DNA from: an uncultured SAR116 cluster alpha proteobacterium | GTDB taxonomy: Bacteria > Pseudomonadota > Alphaproteobacteria > Puniceispirillales > GCA-002684695 | Reading direction: 5' to 3' | Assembly (NCBI GenBank): GCA_902532475.1 | Contig: CACAIE010000007.1 | Location: forward strand, 1-62,879 | Length of the DNA stretch: 62,879 nt | Shown: piece by piece, positions 1 to 8,406 of the stretch | Numbering within the stretch: position 1 is the stretch's first letter | Layout of the letters: each line of letters opens with the position of its first letter | The notes under the pieces: model-generated | The model's input: the letters and a program-made list of their open reading frames with translations, nothing else | Database searches by the model: none | Told to the model about the DNA's origin: nothing | Program-made: the position numbers and the translations under genes

Positions 1-542
1 ATACCTGCAGGTTGCGCTCTTTCAGCAAGTCTCCCTCCTTTTAGCCTGGAAAATAATCGTCTAACAGCATTGACTTGATTAATGTCGACACCGCTTTCCA
101 ATAAGCGTTCGTTAAGAAAAATTTTTTGCTTCAAGGTAATTCCTTCACAAGGAGCTGGCATTAACGAAGACCCACCACCACTTAGGAGCAAAAGAAGATG
201 GTTATTTTCATTAAGCTTATCAAGCATAACCTCCACGTTGCATGCTGCCTCTAATCCTCTGGAATCAGGGATGGGATGGCCAGTTGCATAACACTTGAAG
301 CCACTTACTTTCCGAAAATTTTCTTCATTAGTTATTATAATTCCTTCAAATCCTATTTGGAGCTTTATAATTGTTTCTGCCATACTCGATGCAGCTTTTC
401 CAAGTGCTAAAATTTTTAAATGTTTATTTTTTGGAATTAATTTTTTTATCTTATCAGTTAAGACTCTCTCTGGTTTTCCAGCGTCTATTGCGTTTAAAAA
501 AGCAGATTTAACTGTCTGATAATTTAAAATTTTATCAGCCAT
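1..542 (-). CDS. glycerate 2-kinase, MOFRL family (partial, C-terminus beyond window)
   Basis: About 180 N-terminal residues are visible; the frame is open to the window edge, so the C-terminal MOFRL domain is missing. The translation starts MADKILNYQTVKSAFLNAID and carries ATGHPIPDSRG and LLLLSGGGSSLMPAPCEGI, both typical of the GckA/TtuD glycerate kinases that phosphorylate D-glycerate to 2-phosphoglycerate in the cytoplasm. The ATG (540-542) follows the stop of the hydroxypyruvate reductase gene with no gap, so the two are surely co-transcribed and act in sequence: hydroxypyruvate to glycerate to 2-phosphoglycerate. The family call is firm. Whether it serves a serine-cycle-like route or glycolate salvage is inference. 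Confidence 0.85.
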   Translation of the reverse strand, partial: MADKILNYQTVKSAFLNAIDAGKPERVLTDKIKKLIPKNKHLKILALGKAASSMAETIIKLQIGFEGIIITNEENFRKVSGFKCYATGHPIPDSRGLEAACNVEVMLDKLNENNHLLLLLSGGGSSLMPAPCEGITLKQKIFLNERLLESGVDINQVNAVRRLFSRLKGGRLAERAQPAG

Positions 543-1517
543 TTAAAAAAGATGGATTTGGTCTGTTGGTTTCTCATTGTCAAAAAATTGTTTTAAATTA
601 ACTAAAACTCTATTGCCCATAGCATTTCTTGTTTCTAAAGTGGCAGATCCCATGTGAGGAAGCAAAACAGTATTTGGTGCCATTAGTAATTTTTTGTTAA
701 CTTTTGGTTCGCCTTTATAAACATCTAAACCTACTCCAGCAATTAAACCTTTTGATAAAGCATGAGAAACAGCATCTTCATCTAACACATCCCCCCTAGC
801 GGTATTAACTATGAAAGAACTTTTTTTCATTTTTGCAATTGCTTCAGCATTTAATATATTCAATGTTTCTTTGCCACCGGGGCAATGAATGCTTACAAAA
901 TCACTTTCACGACAAACGTCTAATACTGATGAAACTTGTTTTATAGGAAAGCCAAGATCTTGTTTAATTATAGAGCGGTTATAAAAGACAATTCTCATTT
1001 TAAAAGCATGAAAGGCTTTTCTAGCAACTTCCTGACCAATTCTTCCCATTCCGATTATACCTAAAGTTTTTCCATTCATTAAAGAACCCATTAAATGAGT
1101 TGGATGCCAACCAGGCCATACATTTTCTCGAATTTCTTTTTCTCCTTCTAATGCCCTTCTTGCAACCATTAGCATTAGCAAAATTGCAATTTCAGCAGTA
1201 GCATCAGTTAAGACATCGGGTGTATTTGTGACGGGTATATTGAGTGTTTTGCAAGTTTCTAAATCGATATGGTCGACACCTACACCAAAGTTAGATATAA
1301 TTCTCCCTTTTCCATTAAATCCAAATTCTATAACTGATTTATCAATGTTATCACCAAAAGTTGGAGCTATTGCATCATGAATAGCAAAAGCTTTGGCAAT
1401 TTCAATTTTGCTAAGTCGAGTATCATTTTTATTGAATGTTACATCAAAAATTTCACCTAGCGCCTCTTCTGCCTTTCGAGGCCATTTTCTAGTTAGGAAG
1501 ACTTTTGGTTTTGACAT
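543..1517 (-). CDS. D-2-hydroxyacid dehydrogenase, hydroxypyruvate/glyoxylate reductase type
   Basis: This 324-residue cytoplasmic NAD(P)H oxidoreductase has a D-isomer-specific 2-hydroxyacid dehydrogenase layout. The Rossmann motif LGIIGMGRIG lies at about 152-161. The catalytic Arg241 (NTARG), Glu270 (YKGEP) and His288 (LLPHMGS) are all present, in the spacing of the GyaR/GhrB/HprA group. Its ATG overlaps the TAA of the sarcosine-oxidase-gamma-like gene by one base (TAATG), and the glycerate kinase starts directly after it. The most likely reaction is hydroxypyruvate (or glyoxylate) reduction to glycerate (or glycolate). The exact substrate cannot be fixed from sequence; phosphoglycerate dehydrogenase is unlikely because there is no ACT domain. 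Confidence 0.85.
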   Translation of the reverse strand: MSKPKVFLTRKWPRKAEEALGEIFDVTFNKNDTRLSKIEIAKAFAIHDAIAPTFGDNIDKSVIEFGFNGKGRIISNFGVGVDHIDLETCKTLNIPVTNTPDVLTDATAEIAILLMLMVARRALEGEKEIRENVWPGWHPTHLMGSLMNGKTLGIIGMGRIGQEVARKAFHAFKMRIVFYNRSIIKQDLGFPIKQVSSVLDVCRESDFVSIHCPGGKETLNILNAEAIAKMKKSSFIVNTARGDVLDEDAVSHALSKGLIAGVGLDVYKGEPKVNKKLLMAPNTVLLPHMGSATLETRNAMGNRVLVNLKQFFDNEKPTDQIHLF

Positions 1518-2086
1518 TATAAAATATTCTCAATAGAAGTTACTATGGCATGATAAAAGGAACTGGAAGATGACCTTGGTGAAAGTAAAATAAATTGATC
1601 AATTGTTATCCTAACCATTATTACGCCTATATGTTCCATTGATGTTCTATTAACATTGCCTATAGTAAAAACATCAGATGATAAGTTTAGGGGGCAGATA
1701 CGCTCTAAAACATTAATAGTGTTCTTGCCTGAAATATTAATAATACACCAACTGTCAGATTGATCAGAAAAATAGCCTTCTTTGCGTAGAGATTTGTTTA
1801 ATTCTTCAATTGGGTAATTTGTTTTGTTATCAAAAATAATAAAATATTGATCAGGCTGTAGTGCAAGAAACCTGGAGTTGTTTAACTTTGCAGTTTTAGA
1901 TTTACCAATGACTGGCAACTTTATTTTATAATTTTCAAAAATTCTTTTTTCTAATTGTTTGAAATTATTTTTTGGGACAGACATTGAAACTATAGAAAGA
2001 CCAGTTTCTTCTATTAGCTTCACATCTTTAAATATTTTTTCTTTAAAACCAATAGGTGGTTCAGGTTTTAATGTAAAATTAAGCAC
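1517..2086 (-). CDS. mgdD: N-methylglutamate dehydrogenase subunit D / sarcosine oxidase gamma-like
   Basis: The product of about 190 residues matches the SoxG/MgdD gamma subunit, a degenerate GcvT-like fold of the heterotetrameric flavoenzyme. Typical stretches are PDQYFIIF, DQSDSWCIINISG and MVRITIDQFILLSPRSSSSS. I prefer the GTG at 2086, because AAGG lies about 11 bases upstream and the start then overlaps the subunit C stop by 8 bases. A TTG at 2113 would add nine residues and is the alternative. The gene is the last subunit in the operon order A-B-C-D. The subunit call is good; choosing Mgd over Sox rests on cluster context. Confidence 0.78.
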   Translation of the reverse strand: MLNFTLKPEPPIGFKEKIFKDVKLIEETGLSIVSMSVPKNNFKQLEKRIFENYKIKLPVIGKSKTAKLNNSRFLALQPDQYFIIFDNKTNYPIEELNKSLRKEGYFSDQSDSWCIINISGKNTINVLERICPLNLSSDVFTIGNVNRTSMEHIGVIMVRITIDQFILLSPRSSSSSFYHAIVTSIENIL

Positions 2087-5072
2087 GTAATTTTTCACCT
2101 TCCGGGTCAACAAAATGAGGAGAAACTATTTCTACGTCAATTTGCTTGTTTCTTAAAAGATCTACTGCAGTCACAATTTCACCAATTCTATTTGATCCAT
2201 TTCTAATAAAACCTAACCCTATGGAGTGATTTAAAATTGGTGAAAAAGCAACAGAGCTCATCCAACCTTCGTCATTATCAGTGCAAGCGGTTTTGCCTTT
2301 TGAAATAAAATGTGAGCCTGCAAGCAATTCAATGGATTTATCAACAGGTTTAAATCCCATTAAAATGATTTTGTTATCTCGGTTTAATTCAACTCTTTTG
2401 GAAAGAACATTTCCTATATAGTCTTTTTGTTTTGACATCATTTTTTCTAGCCCGAGATTTTGTGCTGTTGTTTGACCTGTTAGTTCATTTCCAGCAGCGT
2501 GTCCTTTCTCTACTCTCATGACCCCTAAAGCTTCAGTACCATAAGGTGTAACATTAAACTCTTCTCCTGCCTGCATGAGTATTTCAAAGAGAGAGTTTCC
2601 ATAGCGTGTAGGAACAGCGATTTCATAGGCTAGTTCACCTGAGAAGGAAATTCTAAATAATCGTGAGGGTATTTTATTGCAAACAGTTATTTCTTTGCAC
2701 CCCATATAAGGCAATGCTTCGTTTGATAAATCATGATCTTTGTCAACAATCTTTTCTAAAAGTTTTCTACTGTTAGGGCCAGCAACAGCAATTTGTGCCC
2801 ACTGCTCAGTAGATGATATTAAATGCACATCAAGATCTGGCCAGAGGCATTGCCTACAAAACTCTAGATGCCTAAAGACACCCACTGCATTTGCTGTAGT
2901 GGTTGTCATTACAAAATGGTTCAAGTCTAGTCTTGCAGTTGTTCCATCATCCATTACTATTCCGTCTTCCCTAAGCATAAGGCCGTATCTTACTTTCCCA
3001 ACAGGTAATCTCCCAAAACCATTTACATAGACTTTATTTAAAAACTCTGCTGAATCCGCGCCCTGTATGTCAATTTTACCCAAAGTAGTAACATCACATA
3101 TTCCAACAGAAGATCGCGTTTGCAAAACCTCTCGATCAACACTTTGACGCCAGTGAGATTCGTTTTCTTTAGGGTACCATTGTGCTCTCATCCACATTCC
3201 TGTTTCAACGAAAACTGCTGAAAGATTTTTTGCAAAGTTATGGCTGGGAGTAAGTCTTGTTGGTCTAAAATCTTTCCCGCGAGATCTTCCTGCAAAAGCT
3301 CCAATTGGCACAGGAGTATATGGGGGCCTGAAAATAGTTGTTCCAGTTTCAGGAATTGTTTTACCAGATAGTTCTGCAAGTATTGCTAATCCCAGAATAT
3401 TAGAAGTTTTACCTTGGTCAGTCGCCATTCCTAAAGTGCTGTATCTTTTAAGATGTTCGACTGATTTAAAGCCTTCCATGAATGATATTTTAATATCTTT
3501 AGTGGTTACATCATTTTGAAGGTCCACCCAGCATCTCTTTTTACTTTCTGAAACATGCCAAAAAGAAGTATTTTTAACACTTTCATTATCTGCTGAAGGT
3601 GCTGATGACTTTGAATCTTTTTTCCCAAGTAATTCTGTGATTTCCTTTGCTTTGAGATGGCCGCTTTTTAATGCTTCCCCAAGTTGCAGCAAGCCATCAG
3701 TAGCTCCAGCAACTTTCATAGTTTTTGGAATATTGTTTGGAAGAAAAGCGTTCAGCGCGTCATTCCAAACTGGCTTTCCTCTTTGGTGGCAAGTCAGATG
3801 AACATTTGGGTTCCATCCACCTGATACCGCAAGGCAATCGCATGGTATTTTTTCCCCTGTAGATAAAGTTACCGATGATATTCTTAGTCTTCCAGATGTA
3901 TCAACAATACTTGTGCCAGTGTAGACGGGCATTTCTTTATCATGAAAAGTAGTTTCTTTTCTGACATCTATAACAGCACTTACTTTGATGTTATTAGATT
4001 TCAAATCTGAAACAGTTCTCCACCCGTCATCGTTATTTGTAAAAACAACTACGTTTTTACCGGGGCAAACTGACCACCTATTAATATACTCTCTAATTGA
4101 GCCAGCTAACATAATTCCAGGCCTGTCATTATTGCCAAAAGCAATTGATCTTTCGGTTGCTCCGGATGATAAAATTGAAAACTTAGAGTATATTTTCCAT
4201 AAAACCTGTCTTGGTTTTTTATGGTTATGTTTAAAGTGATCGTATTTTATTTCCAATCCACCAAAAATACCGTGATCAAAAGATCCATAAATTGAAGTTC
4301 TTTGCATGATTCTGACGTTGCTCATTTGCATAATTTCTGCTACAGCATTTTTTGCCCACTCATCACTTGATTGGTTGTTGATGAAAAATTTTTCTGAATT
4401 AAGTCTTCCTCCAAGGAGAAAATCGTCATCAGCTAAAATTACTTTTAGTTTTGATCTACCTGCTTCTAGAGCTGCCGCTAATCCAGATGGACCCGCGCCT
4501 ATTATTAAAATATCACAATGCAAAAATCCTTTATCATAAGAACTTGGATCAGGTTTTCCTGAAAGAGCACCGAGGCCCGCTGCAGATCTTATAATTGGTT
4601 CATATAATTTTTCCCAAAAGGATTTTGGCCACATGAAAGTTTTATAGTAAAAGCCTGCACTCAGGAAAGGATGAAGAAAATCAGTTGCAGCCATAAAATC
4701 AAATGCTAAAGGACCTCTATGGTTTTGACTTTTGGCTGTTAATCCATCAAATAATTTAATTGTTGTAGCTTTTGTATTAGGTTCTTGAAATTCATCTGAA
4801 CCTAAACTAACTAGAGCATTCGGTTCTTCTGTGCCTGAAGAGAAAATACCTCTGGGTCTATGGTATTTAAATGACCTGCCTACAAGCACTTGATCATTAG
4901 CTAGTAATGCCGAAGCAAGAGTGTCGCCTTCAAAACCATTAAGTTTGGCTCCATTAAATTTAAAAGACATTGTTTTATTGTTTATAATTTGACCAGTTTT
5001 GAGTCTATTTTTTTGGTCATTGAGAAATCTTGATTTGCTTTCTTGATTAGCTAAGGGCTTAAGTTCATTCAT
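2079..5072 (-). CDS. mgdC: N-methylglutamate dehydrogenase subunit C / sarcosine oxidase alpha-like
   Basis: This 997-residue large subunit has the full SoxA architecture. The N-terminal 2Fe-2S-ferredoxin-like segment includes GRSFKYHRPRGIFSSGTEEP. A nucleotide-binding flavoprotein domain follows, with CDILIIGAGPSGLAAALEAG at about 190. The C-terminal half is a GcvT/aminomethyltransferase-like tetrahydrofolate domain, including YGTEALGVMRVEKGHAAG. In this family the imine product is passed to folate, giving methylene-THF. The start overlaps the subunit B stop by 4 bases. With gmaS and mgsABC across the divergent promoter, oxidation of N-methylglutamate to glutamate is the best reading; sarcosine as substrate remains possible. 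Confidence 0.85.
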   Translation of the reverse strand: MNELKPLANQESKSRFLNDQKNRLKTGQIINNKTMSFKFNGAKLNGFEGDTLASALLANDQVLVGRSFKYHRPRGIFSSGTEEPNALVSLGSDEFQEPNTKATTIKLFDGLTAKSQNHRGPLAFDFMAATDFLHPFLSAGFYYKTFMWPKSFWEKLYEPIIRSAAGLGALSGKPDPSSYDKGFLHCDILIIGAGPSGLAAALEAGRSKLKVILADDDFLLGGRLNSEKFFINNQSSDEWAKNAVAEIMQMSNVRIMQRTSIYGSFDHGIFGGLEIKYDHFKHNHKKPRQVLWKIYSKFSILSSGATERSIAFGNNDRPGIMLAGSIREYINRWSVCPGKNVVVFTNNDDGWRTVSDLKSNNIKVSAVIDVRKETTFHDKEMPVYTGTSIVDTSGRLRISSVTLSTGEKIPCDCLAVSGGWNPNVHLTCHQRGKPVWNDALNAFLPNNIPKTMKVAGATDGLLQLGEALKSGHLKAKEITELLGKKDSKSSAPSADNESVKNTSFWHVSESKKRCWVDLQNDVTTKDIKISFMEGFKSVEHLKRYSTLGMATDQGKTSNILGLAILAELSGKTIPETGTTIFRPPYTPVPIGAFAGRSRGKDFRPTRLTPSHNFAKNLSAVFVETGMWMRAQWYPKENESHWRQSVDREVLQTRSSVGICDVTTLGKIDIQGADSAEFLNKVYVNGFGRLPVGKVRYGLMLREDGIVMDDGTTARLDLNHFVMTTTTANAVGVFRHLEFCRQCLWPDLDVHLISSTEQWAQIAVAGPNSRKLLEKIVDKDHDLSNEALPYMGCKEITVCNKIPSRLFRISFSGELAYEIAVPTRYGNSLFEILMQAGEEFNVTPYGTEALGVMRVEKGHAAGNELTGQTTAQNLGLEKMMSKQKDYIGNVLSKRVELNRDNKIILMGFKPVDKSIELLAGSHFISKGKTACTDNDEGWMSSVAFSPILNHSIGLGFIRNGSNRIGEIVTAVDLLRNKQIDVEIVSPHFVDPEGEKLRA

Positions 5073-5356
5073 TTACTTTTGCTCTTTTCAAGATGGTAAT
5101 CCTTAGCTAATTCAACCTGCTTTATTTCATGAGTTGAAGTATTTCTGGTCACAATTAACCAAGATCTATCACCTTGCTCATGATACCATAATTCGCGATG
5201 ATAACCCGATGGGTTATCACGCAAGTAAAGATACTCATAAAATTGTTTATCCGCATCTTTTTCAGTCCAGTCTGGTCGATTTATTAGGTTTGCGTCTCCC
5301 AGGTAGACGAATTCATTAGCATCTCTTGGGCCTAATAATGGATGGTCAATAATCAT
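5069..5356 (-). CDS. mgdB: N-methylglutamate dehydrogenase subunit B / sarcosine oxidase delta-like
   Basis: This 95-residue small subunit has the SoxD pattern GPRDANEFVYLGDANLINRP near the N-terminus and HREL-WYHEQGDRSW-RNTSTHEI near the C-terminus. In classical sarcosine oxidase delta, a CPxCG motif and a later cysteine bind zinc. Here the matching positions are His5, Leu8 and about Asp63, so the zinc site seems lost. I recall this Cys-less form (HPLLG) from methylamine clusters, which supports the Mgd reading, but that is memory and not a search. It lies 3 bases after subunit A and overlaps subunit C by 4 bases. Confidence 0.82.
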   Translation of the reverse strand: MIIDHPLLGPRDANEFVYLGDANLINRPDWTEKDADKQFYEYLYLRDNPSGYHRELWYHEQGDRSWLIVTRNTSTHEIKQVELAKDYHLEKSKSK

Positions 5357-5359
5357 AAC

Positions 5360-6610
5360 TTAGTGTAAATTGGGTTGAGCCCCAACACCTTTCTCATCTA
5401 TCATATTACCATTAATAAATCGATCTAACCTGAATTCGGTGGCAACTTCGTGAGGTTCATCGGTCGCCAGAAGATGCGCGTAACATAGTCCGCTTGCTGG
5501 AGTTGCTTTAAATCCGCCATAGCACCAGCCGCCATTAAAATAAAGGCCCTTAATATCTGTTTTGTCTATAAACGGTGAACCATCCATTGACATGTCCATT
5601 ATGCCTCCCCAAATTCTTAAGAGTCTAGACCTTCCAATCATTGGCATAATTGCCATTCCACCTTCACAAACATCCTCGACTACTGGTAAATTACCTCTTT
5701 GTGCATAGCTATTATATCCATCAATATCTCCTCCAAACACTAATCCACCTTTATCAGATTGACTCACATAGAAATGCCCTGCACCAAATGTAATAACTCC
5801 AGGGAGTATAGGCTTTAAACCTTCTGATACAAATGCTTGCAATACATGGCTTTCTATCGGCAATCTCATTCCAGCAAAACCCATAACCTTACTAGAAGAA
5901 CCAGCAACGCAAGACGCAACCTTGTTTGCTTTGATAAAGCCTGCAGAGGTTTCAACTCCCCTGCAAACACCATTATCAATTTTAAACCCTGTTACCTCAC
6001 AATTTTGGATAATGTCTACGCCCTTGTTATCTGCTCCTCTTGCGTATCCCCAAGCAACTGCGTCATGACGAACAGTCCCTCCTCGTTTTTGTGCAAGACC
6101 TCCTTTTATTGGAAAGCGTGCATTTTCAAAATCTAAGAAAGGGCAAACCTGCCTAACTCCATCTTCATCGAGAAGTTCAGCATCTGCCCCAGCGAGTTTC
6201 ATTGCATTGCCCCTTCTTGCAAAAGCATCTCTTTGGGCATCGCTATGGCATAAGTTTAAAATACCTCTCTGGGAAATCATTGCGTTATAGTTAAAGTCTT
6301 GTTCAAGACCTTCCCATAACTTCATAGATAATTCATAAAAAGGTTCGTTGCCAGGGAGCATGTAATTTGACCTGATTATAGTTGTATTTCTTCCAACATT
6401 TCCTGAACCTATCCAACCCTTTTCAATAACAGCCACATCATTAAGGCCATAGAGATTTGATAAATAGTAGGCTGTTGAAAGCCCGTGACCTCCACCTCCA
6501 ATTATAACTATATCGTAACTTTTTTTAGGCTCAGGGTCTCTCCAAATTGGCCTCCAATTTTTGTTGCCTGTAATACCTTCTTTGATAATTTTTAATAGTG
6601 AGTATTTCAT
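5360..6610 (-). CDS. mgdA: N-methylglutamate dehydrogenase subunit A / sarcosine oxidase beta-like
   Basis: This 416-residue FAD/FMN subunit belongs to the DAO superfamily. The dinucleotide-binding motif YDIVIIGGGGHGLSTAYY is at about 32-49. GGTVRHDAVAWGYARG places His182 at the site where the beta subunit of heterotetrameric sarcosine oxidase carries covalent FMN. GGWCYGGFKATPASG near the C-terminus is also typical. It is the first gene of a six-gene minus-strand operon (A-B-C-D, hydroxypyruvate reductase, glycerate kinase), divergent from the GlxA-type regulator. It should carry amine oxidation of a secondary amine; N-methylglutamate is preferred from context. Confidence 0.85.
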   Translation of the reverse strand: MKYSLLKIIKEGITGNKNWRPIWRDPEPKKSYDIVIIGGGGHGLSTAYYLSNLYGLNDVAVIEKGWIGSGNVGRNTTIIRSNYMLPGNEPFYELSMKLWEGLEQDFNYNAMISQRGILNLCHSDAQRDAFARRGNAMKLAGADAELLDEDGVRQVCPFLDFENARFPIKGGLAQKRGGTVRHDAVAWGYARGADNKGVDIIQNCEVTGFKIDNGVCRGVETSAGFIKANKVASCVAGSSSKVMGFAGMRLPIESHVLQAFVSEGLKPILPGVITFGAGHFYVSQSDKGGLVFGGDIDGYNSYAQRGNLPVVEDVCEGGMAIMPMIGRSRLLRIWGGIMDMSMDGSPFIDKTDIKGLYFNGGWCYGGFKATPASGLCYAHLLATDEPHEVATEFRLDRFINGNMIDEKGVGAQPNLH

Positions 6611-6720
6611 TGTTTTCGATTTCTAAAAATAAAACAGTGAATATATCATTTTATAATTTATCTTTCTTGACGTTTGAAATATAGTCATAAATTATTAAAA
6701 TAAAGACATAAATATTTATT
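6611..6720. promoter_or_regulatory. divergent promoter region between mgdA and the GlxA-type regulator
   Basis: This 110-base AT-rich gap separates two divergent genes and must hold promoters for both. TTGACG near 6668 could be a -35 box toward the regulator, but no convincing -10 at normal spacing is visible. Two related half-sites, GTCATAAAT and GACATAAAT, lie about 25 bases apart just before the regulator start. They could be direct-repeat operators for its AraC-type domain. This is pattern reading only. Confidence 0.4.
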
Positions 6721-7656
6721 ATGATCAAAATAGGTTTTCTACTGATAGATGGATTTGCGTTGATGTCCTATTCATCAGTAGTCGAACCATTACGTGCAGC
6801 AAATTTATTATCTGAAAAACAGTTATATGATTTAAAAAATATATCTGCATTTAATTCCCATTCCTATAGCTCAAGTGGCGCAAAGATTGAAACGCAGCCG
6901 ATCAAATCAATACTTTTTTCATTGGATATTTTAATGGTGTTTGCAGGTGGTGATCCATTTCTTTTTAATGATAAGAAGGTTTTTGATTGGTTAAGAAAAA
7001 TTTCTAGAGAAGGTTGTGTATTGGGAGGAGTTTCTGGAGGGCCAGTTATTTTAGCTAGTGCTGGACTAATGAATGGGAAGAGAATGACTTTGCATTGGGA
7101 ACACTCAGAAACTTTTTCAGAGTTTTGGCCATCAATAGTTCTTGAAAAATCGTTGTATATAATTGATAGAGATAGAATAACATGTGCTGGCGGTATTGCT
7201 CCTCTAGATTTAATGTATGCGCTTATTACTGAGCATCATGGAGAAAAGTTCGCAAGAAGGGTTAGCGATTGGTATATGCACACAGAAATAAGGCCTTCAG
7301 GAGGGCCTCAAAGGTCAGGTATCGTTGAAAGATATGGAGTAAATAATTTTAAAATCGTTTTAGCAGTTGAGTTTATGGAAAATCATTTATCAGATATATT
7401 AAGCCTTCCGCAAATCTCTAGGTTAGTAGGGCTCAGCCCAAGGCAACTTAATAGGCTTTTTAAAGTACATCTTGACAATAGCACAATGAATTTTTATAAA
7501 AATTTGAGACTAAGTCTATCTCAAAGACTTTTGAAGCAGTCGTCTCTTTCAATTACTGAGATTGCTTTTACTGCAGGGTTTTCAAGTTCTGCTCAATTTT
7601 CTCATAGTTTTAAGACTAAATTTGGTATAGTACCATCATTATATCGTAATGAATAA
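6721..7656 (+). CDS. GlxA-family transcriptional regulator (DJ-1/PfpI plus AraC HTH)
   Basis: This 311-residue regulator has an N-terminal class I amidotransferase-like (DJ-1/PfpI) sensing domain at about 1-190, with GGVSGGPVILASAGLM where an enzyme would have its nucleophile. The C-terminal AraC/XylS HTH domain (about 215-311) shows ISRLVGLSPRQLNRLFK and ITEIAFTAGFSSSAQFSHSF. The family includes GlxA, GbdR and CdhR, regulators of methylated-amine, betaine and carnitine catabolism, usually activators. It is divergent from mgdABCD and likely controls it, perhaps with the gmaS-mgs operon. The ligand is unknown. Confidence 0.88.
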   Translation: MIKIGFLLIDGFALMSYSSVVEPLRAANLLSEKQLYDLKNISAFNSHSYSSSGAKIETQPIKSILFSLDILMVFAGGDPFLFNDKKVFDWLRKISREGCVLGGVSGGPVILASAGLMNGKRMTLHWEHSETFSEFWPSIVLEKSLYIIDRDRITCAGGIAPLDLMYALITEHHGEKFARRVSDWYMHTEIRPSGGPQRSGIVERYGVNNFKIVLAVEFMENHLSDILSLPQISRLVGLSPRQLNRLFKVHLDNSTMNFYKNLRLSLSQRLLKQSSLSITEIAFTAGFSSSAQFSHSFKTKFGIVPSLYRNE

Positions 7657-7683
7657 ATAATAATATTCATAGAGAGGTATTAT

Positions 7684-8403
7684 TTGAAAATTTTAGTCAT
7701 ACAACATGCAGAAATAGAGCACCCAGGTATTTTTAGAAGTTTTTTAGAAGAGGATGGCCATCAATGGTTTCCAGTTTATATAAACCAGGGAGATAAGCTG
7801 CCTGAAATTGATAAATTTGATGCATTATGGGTTATGGGCGGTCCAATGGACACGTGGGAAGAAGATAAGTATCCATGGTTGGTAAAGGAAAAAGAATATA
7901 TTAAGAATGCAGTTGTGAATATAGGTATCCCTTACTTAGGTCTTTGTTTGGGGCATCAGCTTTTAGCTGAAGCTCTTGGTACAAAATGTGGCCCATCAAA
8001 GAAAAGTGAAGTTGGAGTTTTAAACGTTAAGTTGACTGATGAAGGAGCCAGAGGGGTAATTCTTGATGGCTTTCCTGATACTTTTAAATGTCTTCAATGG
8101 CATGGAGCAGAAGTTAAAAAGCTGCCAGAGGGTTGTAAAATTCTAGCTTACTCTGAGCTTTGTCAAATTCAAGCCATGAGCTGGGGTTTAAGAGCCTACT
8201 CATTTCAGTTTCATGTTGAGGTAGAAGAAAATACAGTAAATGATTGGCTATCTTTGGATGAGTATTCATTGGCTTTAAATAGAGCTAAAGGAAAAAATGG
8301 CGCTAAATTGCTAGAAGAGGAATGTAAAAATGAAATGGTCAATTTTAATAAATTGGCAGAAAGACTCTACATTAATTGGCTGCAAACTTCATCACGAGTT
8401 TAA
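7684..8403 (+). CDS. class I glutamine amidotransferase-like protein
   Basis: This 239-residue protein has the GMP-synthase-type GATase1 fold. Cys88 lies in GLCLGHQLLAEALG, and His177 and Glu179 in YSFQFHVEVE complete the triad. It starts at TTG (7684) with GAGAGG upstream, 27 bases after the regulator. With no synthetase partner, it may act alone as an amidase on a gamma-glutamyl amide. In this locus gamma-glutamylmethylamide or a related amide is a natural guess, and hydrolysing it would return glutamate plus amine. The fold is certain; the substrate is a guess. Confidence 0.8.
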   Translation: MKILVIQHAEIEHPGIFRSFLEEDGHQWFPVYINQGDKLPEIDKFDALWVMGGPMDTWEEDKYPWLVKEKEYIKNAVVNIGIPYLGLCLGHQLLAEALGTKCGPSKKSEVGVLNVKLTDEGARGVILDGFPDTFKCLQWHGAEVKKLPEGCKILAYSELCQIQAMSWGLRAYSFQFHVEVEENTVNDWLSLDEYSLALNRAKGKNGAKLLEEECKNEMVNFNKLAERLYINWLQTSSRV

Positions 8404-8406
8404 TCA

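Noticed and set aside
82-519. Plus-strand open frames at the window start
   Set aside because: The minus strand here encodes the glycerate kinase with clear family motifs; the plus frames are shadows.
2740-3030. Antisense open frame inside the mgdC-like gene
   Set aside because: It lies fully within a strongly supported gene on the other strand, has no ribosome site of note and its residues match no family; a codon-use shadow.
6721-7656. DJ-1/PfpI protease or glutaminase
   Set aside because: The C-terminal AraC helix-turn-helix pair makes this a regulator; the nucleophile position reads GVSGG without Cys.
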